31,155 nucleotides of DNA from Rhizophagus sp. LPA8_4_AMF (Eukaryota > Glomeromycota > Glomeromycetes > Glomerales > Glomeraceae). The stretch is taken from assembly GCA_021464525.1 (NCBI GenBank), contig JADRCO010000547.1, positions 1 through 31,155 of the forward strand, written 5' to 3'. Below, one piece after another: positions 1-11,549 of this stretch; within the stretch, counting starts at the first letter, position 1; each line of letters begins with the position of its first letter. The translations under genes were made by a program, and so were the position numbers. The notes beneath the pieces were generated by a model. The model was not told the DNA's origin. It saw nothing but the letters and a program-made list of their open reading frames with translations, and made no database searches.

Positions 1-773
1 AAATGTTCTGATATCATGTTTTCATCAACCATTCATGTTGAGATTTTTTTGTTAAATAGTACTCACATTTTGTTTCTGTAGATTAAATTGCATGAATATT
101 CTGAAGCTTCTTGAGGGTAAAGACATTTGAAAGAAACCTTGATATTTTTTTTAAAAAGTTATTGTCATAAGAAGTTAAGTTATTTACTTATTTTATTCTC
201 CCAAAATCATTAAATCTTTTTAATAATATGTGATTTTTTTTTACATACTTTTTATAAATTCTTAATTATTATTATTATTTCATGTATTTTTATGATAATT
301 AAAAATTTATTTTCCTTTTATGCGTTTAAATAGTATGATTTCATTATTATGTATATATTATTTGTTGTACAAAATTCATGTTGGTAAAAATTATTTTTTA
401 AAAATTCTTAATCATTAGTTCCAAAGTAAATTACAAGCATGTAAAAATACAAGCCAAGATTTCTGTATGAATCAGCGCTTTCCTTTACATCAAATCGAGC
501 TAAAACGTTTGAGGATCAACTGTCCGAGCCTCTGAGGACGATTTTGCCAACATTGACTCAATGAAAATAGTACGTAATATTAATTAATATTCACAATCTA
601 ATGATAACGAATTTTGTGCCCCTGCGAAAATTTACATAATAGATTATTTATTTATTTAATGAAAAACTCTGCCAATTGTCAGAAATTATAAGTTCATTGA
701 TAACTAACATTGCAGTATTTTTATTGTAAAATTTAAATATTTTTGAACTTTTTTCTTTTATTGCAAAATCACG
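1..773. other. AT-rich gene-free stretch
   Basis: I see no supported gene. The stretch is dominated by A/T runs. A short region of more balanced composition at about 470-560 holds no open frame of note and was checked for a ribozyme core without success. Confidence 0.5.
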
Positions 774-1190
774 TTACAACAACATGCAAAATCTATTTGA
801 TGGAGGTATCACAAATTCATCAAATAGTACAAATAAACCATTGGCAATTGGCATAGTGCATTGAATAAGAATAATAATCCTTTTCTGTGAAAGAAAGTTA
901 GAAAATGTTGACATTTTATAATAAAAGTACATTAGTGATCTGCCGTCGTCGATTTCATCTGCCTTGCGTTTACGTGACAAGGTTGATTCCATCTGAACGG
1001 ACGCCAACCCTTTCATAAAATCTTCTTTCTTAACTTCGATTACACCAAGGATCCTACCAGTCTGACGACATTCTACTGCATAATCAAGATTTCCTTGACC
1101 ATTTCGACCCTCGACAAGTTTTTCCGGTATGAGTTTGAAATTATCTTTGTAAAACGAAACCCCGGCAGCTAGATAACAGTAAGAATAAGT
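774..1190 (-). pseudogene. PD-(D/E)XK nuclease-like domain fragment, crinkler-type C-terminus
   Basis: An open frame of 138 codons follows the minus-strand stop at 1191-1193. Its first two thirds (about 1160 down to 930) read like the nuclease-fold domain found in expanded Rhizophagus protein families, including crinkler-like proteins. Visible landmarks are KLIPEKLVEGRNGQG, then LDYAVECRQTGRILGVIEVKK, then QMESTLSRKRKADEID. The D of LDYA and the E and K of IEVKK fit the PD-(D/E)XK pattern. The expected continuation after KRKADEID (a FGIVTDA-like strand and the rest of the domain) is missing; the frame runs on into unrelated hydrophobic sequence to the stop at 774. A minus-strand acceptor-like TTATCTAG just before the conserved part suggests a last exon whose upstream exons are absent here. 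I call it a truncated relic. The family assignment comes from memory of motifs, so it is moderate. Confidence 0.55.
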
Positions 1191-1249
1191 TTAAACTCAG
1201 TTAAGTCGGCATCGTTCTTGCCAATCATACCAAGTCACCCGACAAATCT

Positions 1250-1306
1250 GGTATTTAACCAACAAAAATTATCATTAACTCTGGTAAAAAAATTACCAAA
1301 ATTAAC
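1250..1306 (-). repeat. Dispersed repeat copy (matches 14432-14492 in inverse orientation)
   Basis: The reverse complement reads GGTAATTTTTTTACCAG followed by AGTTAATGATAATTTTTG and TTGGTTAAA. This closely matches 14432-14492, so a short repeat family occurs at least twice in the window. Confidence 0.6.
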
Positions 1307-1701
1307 GTCATTGCAATATGGTAGTAAATTAGGTATATTTAATATAATAACGGTCACGTAAAAAATCACATGGACAAATCTTCTATGATGAACTCAGGTC
1401 TATGTTAACGTCTGCCATGTATCTATTTAACAAAGACTATTTTAATGTCTATATTTAAACTATAATCATCGTTATATTAATTTGACGAGAATAAAAAATA
1501 ATTATCTTTAATTAACATAGATGCAAGAAGGTAATGCACATGTATTGTTGCATAAGATAGTTTTTTGATATGTGTTGACCGGATATCCGGACCTAATATC
1601 CAAATAATCGATTGTTAACGGTATCAGATATATCACGAGACCTTTTGTCGATTATTCTTTTAATCTACGCTTGTAAAAACACTTTTGAACGGAAAGTTCA
1701 T
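1307..1701. other. Gene-free stretch
   Basis: AT-rich sequence between the dispersed repeat and the long foldback. I see nothing supported in it. Confidence 0.4.
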
Positions 1702-2093
1702 AAAGATGGCAAATGGTCTTTTGGTCTTTTTCAGTCTTTGAAAATTTTTCAGAAAAGTAACAAGGCTACACACTCAATTTTTTGTAACATAATAGAATTG
1801 GCTAAAGACCAAAAAGTAGCAAAATTTGGCCTTTATCTTACTTTTTCTAAGACCAGCAGAGAGCAAATTAGCTTAAAGACTGCAGTCTTAAGACTTTTAT
1901 CATAAAAACCTATAAAAACTTATTTGATTTTAAATTGGCTGATTGAATTAAAACCAAATTTTACCACATTTTGGTCTTTAACTAATTCTGTAACATAATA
2001 AAAATTTGGGTATGTAGCTTTATTTCTTTTCAAAAAACTTTTAAAAACCGTCAGGACTGGGTAAGTCTAAAAAAAGACCATTGACCATCTTTA
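1702..2093. repeat. Long imperfect foldback (MITE-like inverted repeat)
   Basis: The left arm (about 1702-1829) and the right arm (about 1954-2093) are inverted copies separated by about 124 bases. Shared landmarks on the left arm are AAAGATGGCAAATGGTCTTT at the outer end and TAAAGACCAAAAAGTAGC with AAAATTTGG at the inner end. The reverse complement of the right arm shows AAAGATGGTCAATGGTCTTT and TAAAGACCAAAATGTGG with AAAATTTGG in the same order. The arms are diverged with small indels. A 97-codon frame at 1612-1905 lies mostly on the left arm and is explained by it, so I do not treat it as a gene. No clear target duplication is visible. Confidence 0.65.
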
Positions 2094-4580
2094 AAAGTTC
2101 AAGATGAAAGTAAAAAAAAAAGTCAAGATGCTACAAAAACGAAATATAAGTAGAAGAATTAAGAATTAAAGTTGGTTTTCCATTTAATTTGCGTAGGATT
2201 ACTAATCGCTACGTCCGTTCATAATACTTTTTCGTTATGTACCAACTGTAACGTGTATATCGATCTACCATTCTCAGCTTATGTAAATTAATAGAAATTT
2301 CTTAAAAGTTGTTATAAGATATATCGCGTTGCGATTTTGCAATTATTAATAATTATTAAAACAGAATCAGCGAAAATATTTCTATTCAATTAAATTGTTA
2401 AATCTGGATTATCCTCTTATTTTCGGTTGATTTCAAAGAAAGCTTTAGTTTTGAGTAATTTACAGTTATATCAGCTGTTACGTATTTCATGTGATGTGAA
2501 ACTACAAGTTGGTTTGCAGCGCATTTAATATGGAAAAAATTTTTTATGATTGATGAGCAACTTTCCAGTAGTTTGAATTATACACCACTAATGGATCATT
2601 TAGTTAGTCCGGAGCGTAGAGATCAAGGGCTATATATTTTTTAGATGATGTGGTACAAAAATGTCCCGTTGTCCGCTCGCTTTTTCTTTGAGTCGATATA
2701 TAATTGTTTCTTCATATACTGTATTTAATTACAAATGTGATCTTAGCTTTTCGATCAATAATATTTTTTGTTTCATTTTTATATTTTTAAAATTATTGAT
2801 GTAAAAGTTTTTTAACGCGCCTAAATAGATAGAATTTATTATTTTTGTAAAATTTTATAACAAATATGAAACAAAATAAATTATTTTGTACAAATTACAA
2901 CAAATGCGAAATAAATTAACGAAATACCTTTGTAAAGAACTTTGTGAACTTAAGTGAATTAAAATATAATGAATTAAATATATCAGCTTGTTTTCCTTTC
3001 ATGTTATTATATTATTTCCAACGTGACAAGCTCCGGACTTCGTAATGGTTACCGGTTCCCTAGTATTTACTTTAGTTGATGATGTCGGTATCGATATATA
3101 TATATATATATTACCTCTTAATTCTTTCTCAGTAAAAGTCTCTTGTATAATAGGGATGTATGATGTTGTTGTCAGAATAGCTTCAACGACTTTTTTTAAT
3201 ATCTTGATAATCGTATTTGATTTATTAATTTATTTTCGAAGTCATAACTTTATTGTAATGAACAAAAGAGCAGATCAAAGTATTATTAATTGATATTAGT
3301 GCCAAGTCTCCGTTATCATCAAATTATCCCAAAGAGATAAGAAATTATTAATAGAAACGAAATATTGTGAGCTAAGAATATAATAATATGATCGACTTCA
3401 ATTCAATATTTTGAAAAAAATGTTATATGCAAAAATAGAATATTACAAAAATAAGTTATAGTAAAAAAAAAAAAATAAAATTTTAAGGTCATATCTAGTT
3501 ATTAATATGTAAATCAGTCATTTAAACTGTTAGGAATTGCAAAACATGCACTGAAAATATGGGATTTTATTAAAAGAAATAAACATTTAAAAGCAAATTA
3601 CAATTATTATTAAATAAATGAAATTTTAATGTAAATATATTCTAGTACCTCACAAAAAATCAATAACTCGTGACTTTGGCCGGAATTATGGCATGTGATG
3701 ACAGGATTTCACGCAGGAATACTTAGGTGACGATCATTTTCTATATGGTCACGTGAAAGTGAAATTTTTATGGTGACGGAGGGAAAATTCAGGAGCATTG
3801 TCAAGTCAAATGATTTCTCGACAAAGATAATAGTATCATATTACCATCAATACTCTTTATAGCATTTCTCACCATTGATAAATAATATCAAATTATAATG
3901 ATTTCTTGTTAATTACTAATAGGAACCATAAGAAATTATAATCAGTTAATGAAAACGTTTGATTACATGATGGATACTATGTAAGTGAATAATTTCACTA
4001 AAACAAAAATATCTTGCAATTTGATTAATTAATTAATTAAAGTAATAATATGATTTATCAAGATTTCTCATTTCATATTTCAGGAAAATGACTAAAGAAT
4101 AAACACTTCTTGATTTTATATTTTTGATGTATTGTTTGCATGTGAAATTAGTTGCACTTACCTTTTAACGGAAGTTAACGAGGGAGGAAAGGGTAGTGGA
4201 AACTTATCTATTGTTTTATGTTGGAAGTGATTTATTAATATTGGGTAGAAAGAGAGAACGATCGCTTTCAGCTTTCTTTATCGAGATACAGTATTATCTG
4301 ATCATGATGTAGATGATGTAATTATCATTAGAGCATTAATCACCGAATTGTGGTGAAAATTTTATTATTCCTCTTTATTAAAATGCAATCTAACCGTACA
4401 CATTACGTTCAAAATAATTACATATTAAATGAAAATAATATATTAAAGGTAAAATTTACAAAAATTTGAATTTGATGTTACAAAGCACTTGGAGAATTAT
4501 TTAAACTATTAAAATGTTAATATTATTAAATTGAAATTAAAAAATAAAAGCAGATTATAATAATATTATTTTTTTAGTAT
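2094..4580. other. Gene-free AT-rich stretch
   Basis: No frame here has coding character that I recognise. The 82-codon frame at 3045-3293 crosses a (TA)n run at about 3096-3111. Sequence around 3700-3790 is more balanced and contains a CACGTG palindrome. Otherwise I see only A/T runs and short simple repeats. Confidence 0.45.
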
Positions 4581-5494
4581 TTACAAATCATCAAGCTCAT
4601 CAAGCTCATCAAGCTCATCATTACTAAATTCTGGATTTTCTTTCTTTTTTCTTTTATGTGCGTACGCAGAAATTATAATAGAAAAATACACCTACAATAT
4701 TTATTATAAAAAAAGCATCAATCTTATTATCTTTGATAAAAATAAAAATAAAAATAAAAATAAAATTTAATACATACTGATAAAGGGATTGAAATTGCAG
4801 TAATAGCAATAGAAAGGGTTAATATAGAAGTATACGTTTGATTACATGCATCAGCTCGAGATGAAGTAATATCACCAGGACCAAGACCAATACATTTCTC
4901 CAATATTGATGATTTATTCAATACAATAACGACAATTGTTACAATATGACTTATAATGTCAAGTCCTACAATCCCTCGTGCTATTTTAGAATATATTGAC
5001 ATCATTTTATAAGTGTTCTAAATAAAAATTAATAATAAGGTTAGTTTAAGAGAATGAAATAACATCAACTATAATATCTTTCGTTACATACTGCGAAAGT
5101 TACAACGAACAATCCAAATAATGCCCCGAGTGTTATCAATCCATAAAAAACAATCGTCGAAAAAGTACACGCACTGATATATTTAAATACTAAAATATAT
5201 TATAAAAATTAATTAATCATTTAGAAATGTATTAAAATACTGAACGTACAAATATAGAAATAAAGTCAATAAAGTCACTTACGATTTATTCCTTCGTTTG
5301 GTGAAATGAGATATAATACATTGCTTACAGTTTGAAAAATTCCATAAATCTAGAGAAAATTAAAATATTTTGTTAAAAAAAAAATTTTTTTTAAAAAAAT
5401 GAATTTCTTAACTTACAAGCCATAAAGATGATGCAATTACAACACCAGATTTTAACGGTATACAGGAACAACATTTAGTCAATTGTACGTCCAT
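4581..5494 (-). CDS. Array gene A: five-exon, four-helix membrane protein (197 aa)
   Basis: Exons on the minus strand are 5494-5417, 5349-5283, 5189-5092, 5017-4778 and 4691-4581, total 594 bases including TAA. All four introns (67, 93, 74 and 86 bases) are GT-AG, with phases 0,1,0,0. The start is the ATG giving MDVQLTKCCSCIPLKSGV, which aligns with gene E. Hydrophobic segments lie at about residues 17-40, 58-80, 96-114 and 145-170. The loop between helices 3 and 4 holds Cys123 and Cys139. The tail is basic (HKRKKKE) then acidic, ending in a DELDELDELDDL repeat. The gene is inverted relative to the other four and diverges from gene B. KSSILEKC before the first loop cysteine closely matches KSTILEKC of gene B. 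The topology resembles LAPTM4-type or other small tetraspan proteins, but I recognise no named family. The function is unknown; membrane location is inferred. Confidence 0.82.
4589..4615. repeat. 9-base tandem repeat within the coding tail of gene A
   Basis: Three copies of CATCAAGCT plus a partial copy encode repeated Asp-Glu-Leu at the C-terminus of gene A on the minus strand. The unit is a multiple of three, so copy-number change keeps the frame. Confidence 0.8.
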
Positions 5495-7858
5495 TAATTT
5501 GTTAGAAAATAATTAGACCATATAAAAATTTCCTGGAGAAAAAGGTCATAAACCATTGAGGTCATAGTAGTTTGTAGAAAAGGTTAAAAAATTGGGTTGA
5601 TCGACAAACTTATTGGTTTTAAGTTAGTCCTCTCGTGCTCCGTTAGTTTTAAATCACGAGGTCACACCATCGGAGAATTCGGAGAGCACAAAGGTTAATT
5701 CTAAACATTTTTGGCTAGATAATAAGTCATGCATTAACGCATGAATATTTCGTAGTTCTAATTACAATGATATTAGAAAGGGGACGGTCAGATATCTTAA
5801 AATGATTTTTGATGCTAACTGCTAATACTACGGCATGTCTATACTGTATTAATTTTGTTACATTTTTCCGTTAACAGCTTTTCAAATTTATTTTTTTTTG
5901 GATAATTATCGTGATAAAAAAAAATTTAAGGTTTCACTTGAAAAATAGAACAAGAATACAAAGAATCTGTAATAGAATGGTTTCTATTATGCTCCAGCAT
6001 AAACTTAGGGTGCAAGAATAAAAACAATTTTTTTTTTTGACGACAGAGATTGTGATTGTTGTCTGAAAACCTAATATTGAGTTACGTGACACTTTGTTTC
6101 AAAGAGTTTAAATATTATTTTCATTAACAGCACCTATTTTTTAAAAGAAAAGAAATATTTTGCTCAGACACCGGTTATTTTACGCCCATAATTCCCGGAA
6201 CCGACTAATTATGCATCAGGGAGTATAATAATAATTAATATGAATAATATAGGTGGTAAAAAAGAAGTCGGAATCAACTCGGAAATGAGTAAATCCTTAA
6301 TTGAAGTTTAGTTGACCAGGCACTCTTTCAAGTCAATGAGCCAAAATACCAATACGTTAGCTGATTAGACACTTAAAGAAGCCAATAGAGATACAGATGG
6401 ACAGTAACTGTATAAGTCTGCAAATAACATATCACTTGCAAAGGCTGCACATGGTACAAATATAAAATTTATGTCTTGCCACCCATGCCACACCCTCCGG
6501 CCTCCGCGTTTCCGTAATCCATAAATATCGGGACAAATATTACCTTCCTTGACCTCTCGTATTACTGTCTTGTCCCGCATATACTGTATATATCGTGTTA
6601 CATATTGAAATATCAAGAAGGGATGTCGCACAGGGTCAAGAAGCCATCTCGGGATTAATCATATTTGTCACACGTTTAGTTAGTCCATTTCCACGATCAC
6701 GGATTGGGAAGTGATTAACTAGTCAAATCTATTTTTAGAAGCGGGCGGGATGATTGCTCGTTTGTTCTGCATATTCATCGCAACGCCCATGAATTCGTAT
6801 TTTCCATAAAAGATCACTGATTTATAACTGTGTAATTTTTTTCTCACCCCGCTTTTATTTTTACCGGCCAATCAATGAGATATAAAGTAACGAATATTGA
6901 ATGTGACTTTACAATGACATTTTTTGTTGGATAAATATTCTAACACGAATCCACCCCTTTTTTTTGAAAGACGTGAGAAAAAATTTTCTATTAATTTTTT
7001 CTAGATTATTAAAAATTCCATAACACATTCCAGAAAAATTCATAAATTTTAAAACAATAAAACTAAGTATGTTTTATTATTATTTATGGATTTTTCCATT
7101 CAATAAATCTGCTCTTACATCCATTCTTATTTCTAAAAAAGGCAAAAATTTATTTGTAAATAGCAAAACATAATAAATGTTCTTTGTTTTTATGATATTC
7201 CATATTTTACGTGAATATGGAAAATTTAATTTATTATTTCGGCTTTTCATTTCCGTTTTACGCCAAGTTTCAACAGATTACATCAAATGCCAAGTACTGA
7301 GTTTAATAAGCTTTGCCTGATTATAATGATTTCTGTTAAATTTTACATTTGGTAAGTCATACATTTCTCCAAAGATCGCAGTATCTTATTTAGGAAAGAA
7401 ATTTCTACCAAATTAAATTATTAAAAATATTACCGAATATTCCGCCATGCCAAGTATTTTTGGCTATGTTCAATTACCATAAGTAGGTTATGTATGTATA
7501 CTGTATACACTGCATTTACTTTTCAATTTATTTTTTTTAGTGACACGAGCTATTGTAATCCTTTGATAATTGATTTTTAAATTTTTAAATTTTTTTAGAC
7601 GGAGAAGACGGAGATAATTTTACATTGTTTCATAATCTTAAATAGTAATTGCCTCATGCACATGTTAAAACATTCATTATACCTTTAGGAAGAAATGAAA
7701 TCTGATGTTGATCAAACTTATATAAATATGAGAGAAAGCTTTCATTTCATGAATAAAAAAAATTCTAACCTTCAATTGTAACAATTCACAGAATCTCTTT
7801 AAATACAATATATTGTTATTCGTTGGATTTCAGCAGCCACATAATTTACAAAAAAAAA
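5495..7858. other. Divergent intergenic region between genes A and B
   Basis: This gap separates the divergent starts of A (minus) and B (plus), so both promoters should lie in it. A minus-strand TTTTTATATGG at about 5518-5528 is a possible TATA-like site for A; I see no confident core promoter for B. An imperfect inverted pair, GTGCTCCG near 5635 and CGGAGAGCAC near 5680, is visible. The 88-codon minus frame at 6365-6631 lies in less AT-rich sequence, but I recognise nothing in it and do not call it. Confidence 0.45.
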
Positions 7859-8707
7859 ATGTCACAAGTGAATAAATTGTTTTTCCTTATTCCGCAAGAT
7901 GTTGGCGTTGTAATTATACCATTATTATGGCTTGTAAGTTTTTAATATTTTTTTTTTTTCTTTTTTTTTATACATTTATTGTATACTGTAAGTGCATACA
8001 TGTTTCTTTATAAGATCGCTGGAGTTATAGTAATCGTAAGATTTACTTTGGATTTTTGCTCATCTGTTAAGGGAACAAATAGTAGGTCTTCATTATATCA
8101 TATATATATTATATATATACGTCAAGTCATTTTTTTTTCATGAATATATTTCTAATAAATGATTTATTAAAAAATCACTTTAGTGTTTATATATAGCAGC
8201 GTATATACTATCTTAATAATTGCAATTTACGGATTAACGATGATCGGAGCAGCGATTATTTTATATATTTTAGCTTGTGAAGTATGTAATGCAAAAAGAT
8301 TATGATATTCAAAAAAAATTCTTTAACCCTAAATTTTTATATTTCCTATTTAGAATACGCCAAAAATGATATCAGTATACTTTATAATAGCGATTGTTAT
8401 TGGGGCAATCATCAATATGGGTAATATAGCAGCACTTGCTGTATTTATAGTGCATAAATCAACTATTTTGGAGAAATGCAATAATGATTCATGTGATAAC
8501 GCATATGCCAATTATTTGGCAATAGCCATCGTTTCTGCCATTATTTCGTTTTTTTTATCTGTATGTGAAAAAATTTTTTTTCATTCTTTTTTATTTGAAA
8601 AATAGCAGATTTTCATCATCATCATCATTATTATATAGGTGCATTTTGTTGTGATAATTAACGATTACAAACATAAAAGAAACAGAAGCGGCCAATATAC
8701 CATATAA
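7859..8707 (+). CDS. Array gene B: divergent five-exon four-helix membrane protein (171 aa)
   Basis: Exons are 7859-7933, 8015-8081, 8184-8281, 8354-8560 and 8639-8707, total 516 bases. Introns (81, 102, 72 and 78 bases) are GT-AG with phases 0,1,0,0. For intron 2, donor GTAGGT at 8082 with acceptor CACTTTAG at 8183 keeps the frame and gives the 67-base exon 2 seen in A, C and D; the later AG sites near 8197-8200 would need another donor. The start reads MSQVNKLFFLIPQDVGVV, so the usual CC pair and PLK are replaced by LF and PQD. Helices lie at about residues 15-36, 52-77, 89-113 and 131-157. The loop has Cys122 and Cys127, the shortest spacing in the set. The tail is short and basic (DYKHKRNRSGQYTI). 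It shares the KSTILEKC loop motif with A. It is the most diverged member but is still intact. The function is unknown. Confidence 0.8.
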
Positions 8708-9432
8708 ACGACAAGCAAGGGATTAAATAATCGTTTGTACTTCATAATCAAGATGTTGCACTACAAAGGGACCGTATTTAGTATTATTTTGAAGTATGTG
8801 ATCAACGAAACATTCCCAGGCTCTATTGGCTAATGGTACAACTTTTTTTTCGAAACTACATGCGCTTTTTAAATACGAAAAATTGTGTGTGATTTATAAA
8901 CGATGTAATGTAATATATAATATTTATTCATTTGAAATTGGTTTGAAACTTTAAATTATAGTCATGATTATATATGTATAACAACCTTAACTATTATAGG
9001 AATATATTATATATATAATATTAATTTTTTTTTTTGATTCGATCAAACAAATAAATAGTTATACAAGAATCTATTTGTTTGTTTATCATTATTAATAAAA
9101 ATCTTGTTTATCACATTAATATTGATCTTATACAATTAAATAAAATTCATTGTCAACGTAGGCATAAAATTTTTTATTATAACGATAAAAGTTAAGAAAA
9201 AGTGAAATAAGCTGATGCAACTTTAAATAATTTGGAAAGTTTCTAAAAAATTAATTAAATTAAGCTATATTAATTTCTGGCGTAGTCAAACAATAACCGC
9301 AGGCATACAGCCCGCATACTACGCCTGACGCTGTAAAAAAAAAAATAATTAATTGTTATGCGGTGCTACCAACGCGATTATTTCAATTTCGACCATCAAT
9401 TTGGACAATATCGATAGAAATAGCTTAGAGGC
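8708..9432. other. Gene-free stretch downstream of gene B
   Basis: AT-rich sequence with short palindromic runs such as the ATATATTATATATATAAT region near 9000. I see no gene. Confidence 0.4.
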
Positions 9433-9500
9433 TGGAACCGGTTAATAATCAACCGGTCAATTAACCGGTTAAGCCGTTAAGGCACAGTTAACCAGTTAGA
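9433..9500. repeat. Cluster of ACCGGTTAA-type palindromic motifs
   Basis: AACCGGTTAATAATC, AACCGGTCAATTAACCGGTT and related GTTAACCAGTTAG follow one another within about 70 bases. Similar blocks occur at about 16727-16765 (CCGGTTAATAATTAA) and 23660-23685 (AATTAACCGGTTTACCG), which suggests a dispersed repeat or element end. Confidence 0.5.
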
Positions 9501-10486
9501 AATTTTGTTTACTGTAACAATTATTTACTCGAATTAAGTTCAGTAACCAGTTGGTTCTCATGTCGATCAACGTAAACGTGAATATACTGAATGTTTTATA
9601 GTATGTCTCATGTTTACTTATACGTGGTTTATTAGTTGTTTCACTATAAAACGATTGTCCATTGGAATCGGGACTTGTATCGGCTCAAATAGGTGTACTT
9701 ATTTTCTACGGTAATATTCGTCAAATCATGATTTCTATAAGGAATAATCAACTGACCACGGAACCTTACGCCAATCACGCTTAAAAATTTAAAATTAAGT
9801 ACCTTATGTTCAAGATGCATATTTGAAGAATTTATTCAATTTACGGTGGGAAAAATGAAACTTCGAGATTAGGGAATTTGAATCATATGAGATAATATAT
9901 ATATATATATATCAACCTTCATATTCCCAAATTATTTTATTATAATCCATAACATTAGATTTTTTTAGAATAAATAACACTAGTACGTCATCATCGCAAA
10001 TTATTATTATTTTTTTTTTGATATATTTTGATAAATTCATCAACTTTCGATGCACTATTTTCATGCAAAAGAAATAAATTTTGTTAAATAAGATTGCGAT
10101 AGTGTTTTAAGTATAAAAAAATTGTCCGTATCAAATTTTAATCAAATTTAAAATTTGATATGGTTTTATTATTTATAACGGGTTAAAAATATGACAAGTA
10201 TAAGTACTCCTAAAGGGACAGTAACAACTAACGTTTATTAATAATAATTTTAAAATTTATTTGTTTTTACTACGTTTCCTACTTGTAATCTAATTTCATC
10301 ATTGCTAAAATATCCTATAAGAACTTATATCTGTATCCTATTATCCCAACTAGATTGAAATTATTCCGAATGTACGACAGAGTCAAAATGAAATTTCAAG
10401 CAAGACTTACAGTTCTTAGTACGCCCGCATTAACAACAATATATTTGTTTTTTTTTTGCGTTACTCGGTATTCTTTGTTATATATT
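9501..10486. other. Gene-free stretch upstream of gene C
   Basis: AT-rich sequence with an (AT)n run at about 9894-9912. No coding frame is supported. Confidence 0.4.
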
Positions 10487-10655
10487 ACAAGGATTATTTA
10501 TAAACTCCGTTTCAAATTTTTAATGAGAAATTAAATTTGTGATACGTATTTATTGGATTTGGTATCACACTTTTTACACGAAAATGTTAATTATATTTCA
10601 CCAATCATTATCCATTCTTTATACAAAATTGAAGGGAAATATAACATTTATAAAG
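10487..10655 (+). promoter_or_regulatory. Putative promoter of gene C, blocks shared with gene D
   Basis: Three blocks recur in the same order upstream of gene D. They are ACAAGGAT followed by ATAAACTCCG and TTTCAA (10487-10515), CCAATCATT (10601-10609, 95 bases before the ATG) and TATAAAG (10649-10655, 47 bases before the ATG). The last two look like a CCAAT box and a TATA-like box. Function is inferred; the similarity to gene D may also reflect recent duplication. Confidence 0.5.
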
Positions 10656-10695
10656 TTAGCATTTATTTTCAAAGAAAAAGAGAAAAAAATTCAAA

Positions 10696-11549
10696 ATGGT
10701 TGTTATCGACCGAAAAAATAATTGCTGCTTATTTTTTCCGTTAAAAGCTGGTGTCAAAATTATATTATTATTATTTTTAGTAAGATTTCCATCTAATACG
10801 ATATTCTTCATTAGTTTTTAACAAAAATATTTAACATCATTTTTTTTAACAATATTTTAAAAAGATATATGAATTGGCTAAAGCTATACGCCTTATTATC
10901 CTTCTCGCATCAGATAAATCGTATAGAAATTGTAAGTTCTTCATCATTATTTTGTCACTCAGAATTTTCTTTAATAAATATATTTCTATTATTAGCGTTG
11001 GAATTTTCTCGTTCTGCATATTCTATAATTGTTGCTTATGGGTTAATAGCAATTGCAGCAGCATTTGGATTGTACGTTACGACATGTGTGGTATGTAAAT
11101 AGACAATACCAATTTATAAGTTTTACTCCAAAAAATTTTTTTGTGCTAACTTTATAAATTTTTAGAATACCCCTAAATTGTTATCAATATATTCCAAAGT
11201 ATTTTACGGAATTACAGGATTTAACGTTTTTAATAGTATAATGATAATTGTTGAAACAATAACTTCTGCGATAGAATGTCCGAAATTAGATAATCCTAAT
11301 GAATATTCGTATTTATGCAAAGATAAATTAATATTTATTCTTCCTGGTTACATTCTTTCAATTATTTTATCGGTATGTATGTATTATTATTATTTTTTTT
11401 TTCTCTTTGAAAAATAATAACAAAAAAATTTTTTTTATGAAAAAATGTGTATTTAATTATAGGTATATTTTGCTATGGTAATCTCAGCTTACGTATGTAA
11501 AATGAAAGATAAAGATGATATAACAAATCAATATAATTTACAAGTTTAA
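10696..11549 (+). CDS. Array gene C: five-exon four-helix membrane protein (179 aa)
   Basis: Exons are 10696-10779, 10865-10931, 10996-11090, 11166-11372 and 11463-11549, total 540 bases. Introns (85, 64, 75 and 90 bases) are GT-AG with phases 0,1,0,0. The start, MVVIDRKNNCCLFFPLKAGV, aligns residue for residue with gene D. Helices lie at about residues 18-42, 58-80, 95-116 and 138-162. The loop between helices 3 and 4 holds Cys120 and Cys133 around PKLDNPNEYSYL. The cytoplasm-like tail is KMKDKDDITNQYNLQV. Exon 4 opens with NTPKLLSIYSKVFYGITGF, nearly the same as D. Several overlapping open frames at 10539-10744 and 10869-11102 are shadows of these exons. It is probably a membrane protein of the secretory or endosomal system; I cannot name a function. 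Confidence 0.83.

Noticed and set aside
500..560. CTGAGGA resembling the CUGANGA core of a hammerhead ribozyme
   Set aside because: No GAAA core follows at a workable distance and no three-stem fold is visible on either strand.
1612..1905. 97-codon open frame on the plus strand
   Set aside because: It lies mostly on the left arm of the 1702-2093 foldback, has no domain features and no intron context.
3045..3293. 82-codon hydrophobic frame
   Set aside because: It runs through a (TA)n tract and is AT-driven; no similarity to the array family was seen.
6365..6631. 88-codon minus-strand frame in less AT-rich sequence
   Set aside because: No recognisable motif, no splice or promoter context; probably a repeat-derived open frame.
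8196..8201. Alternative acceptor sites (TAG/CAG) for exon 3 of gene B
   Set aside because: With the GTAGGT donor they shift the frame to an early TAA; the acceptor ending at 8183 keeps the frame and matches paralogue exon lengths.
10539..11102. Several overlapping plus-strand frames of 60-77 codons around gene C
   Set aside because: They read through intron sequence or in wrong frames over exons 1-3 of gene C.
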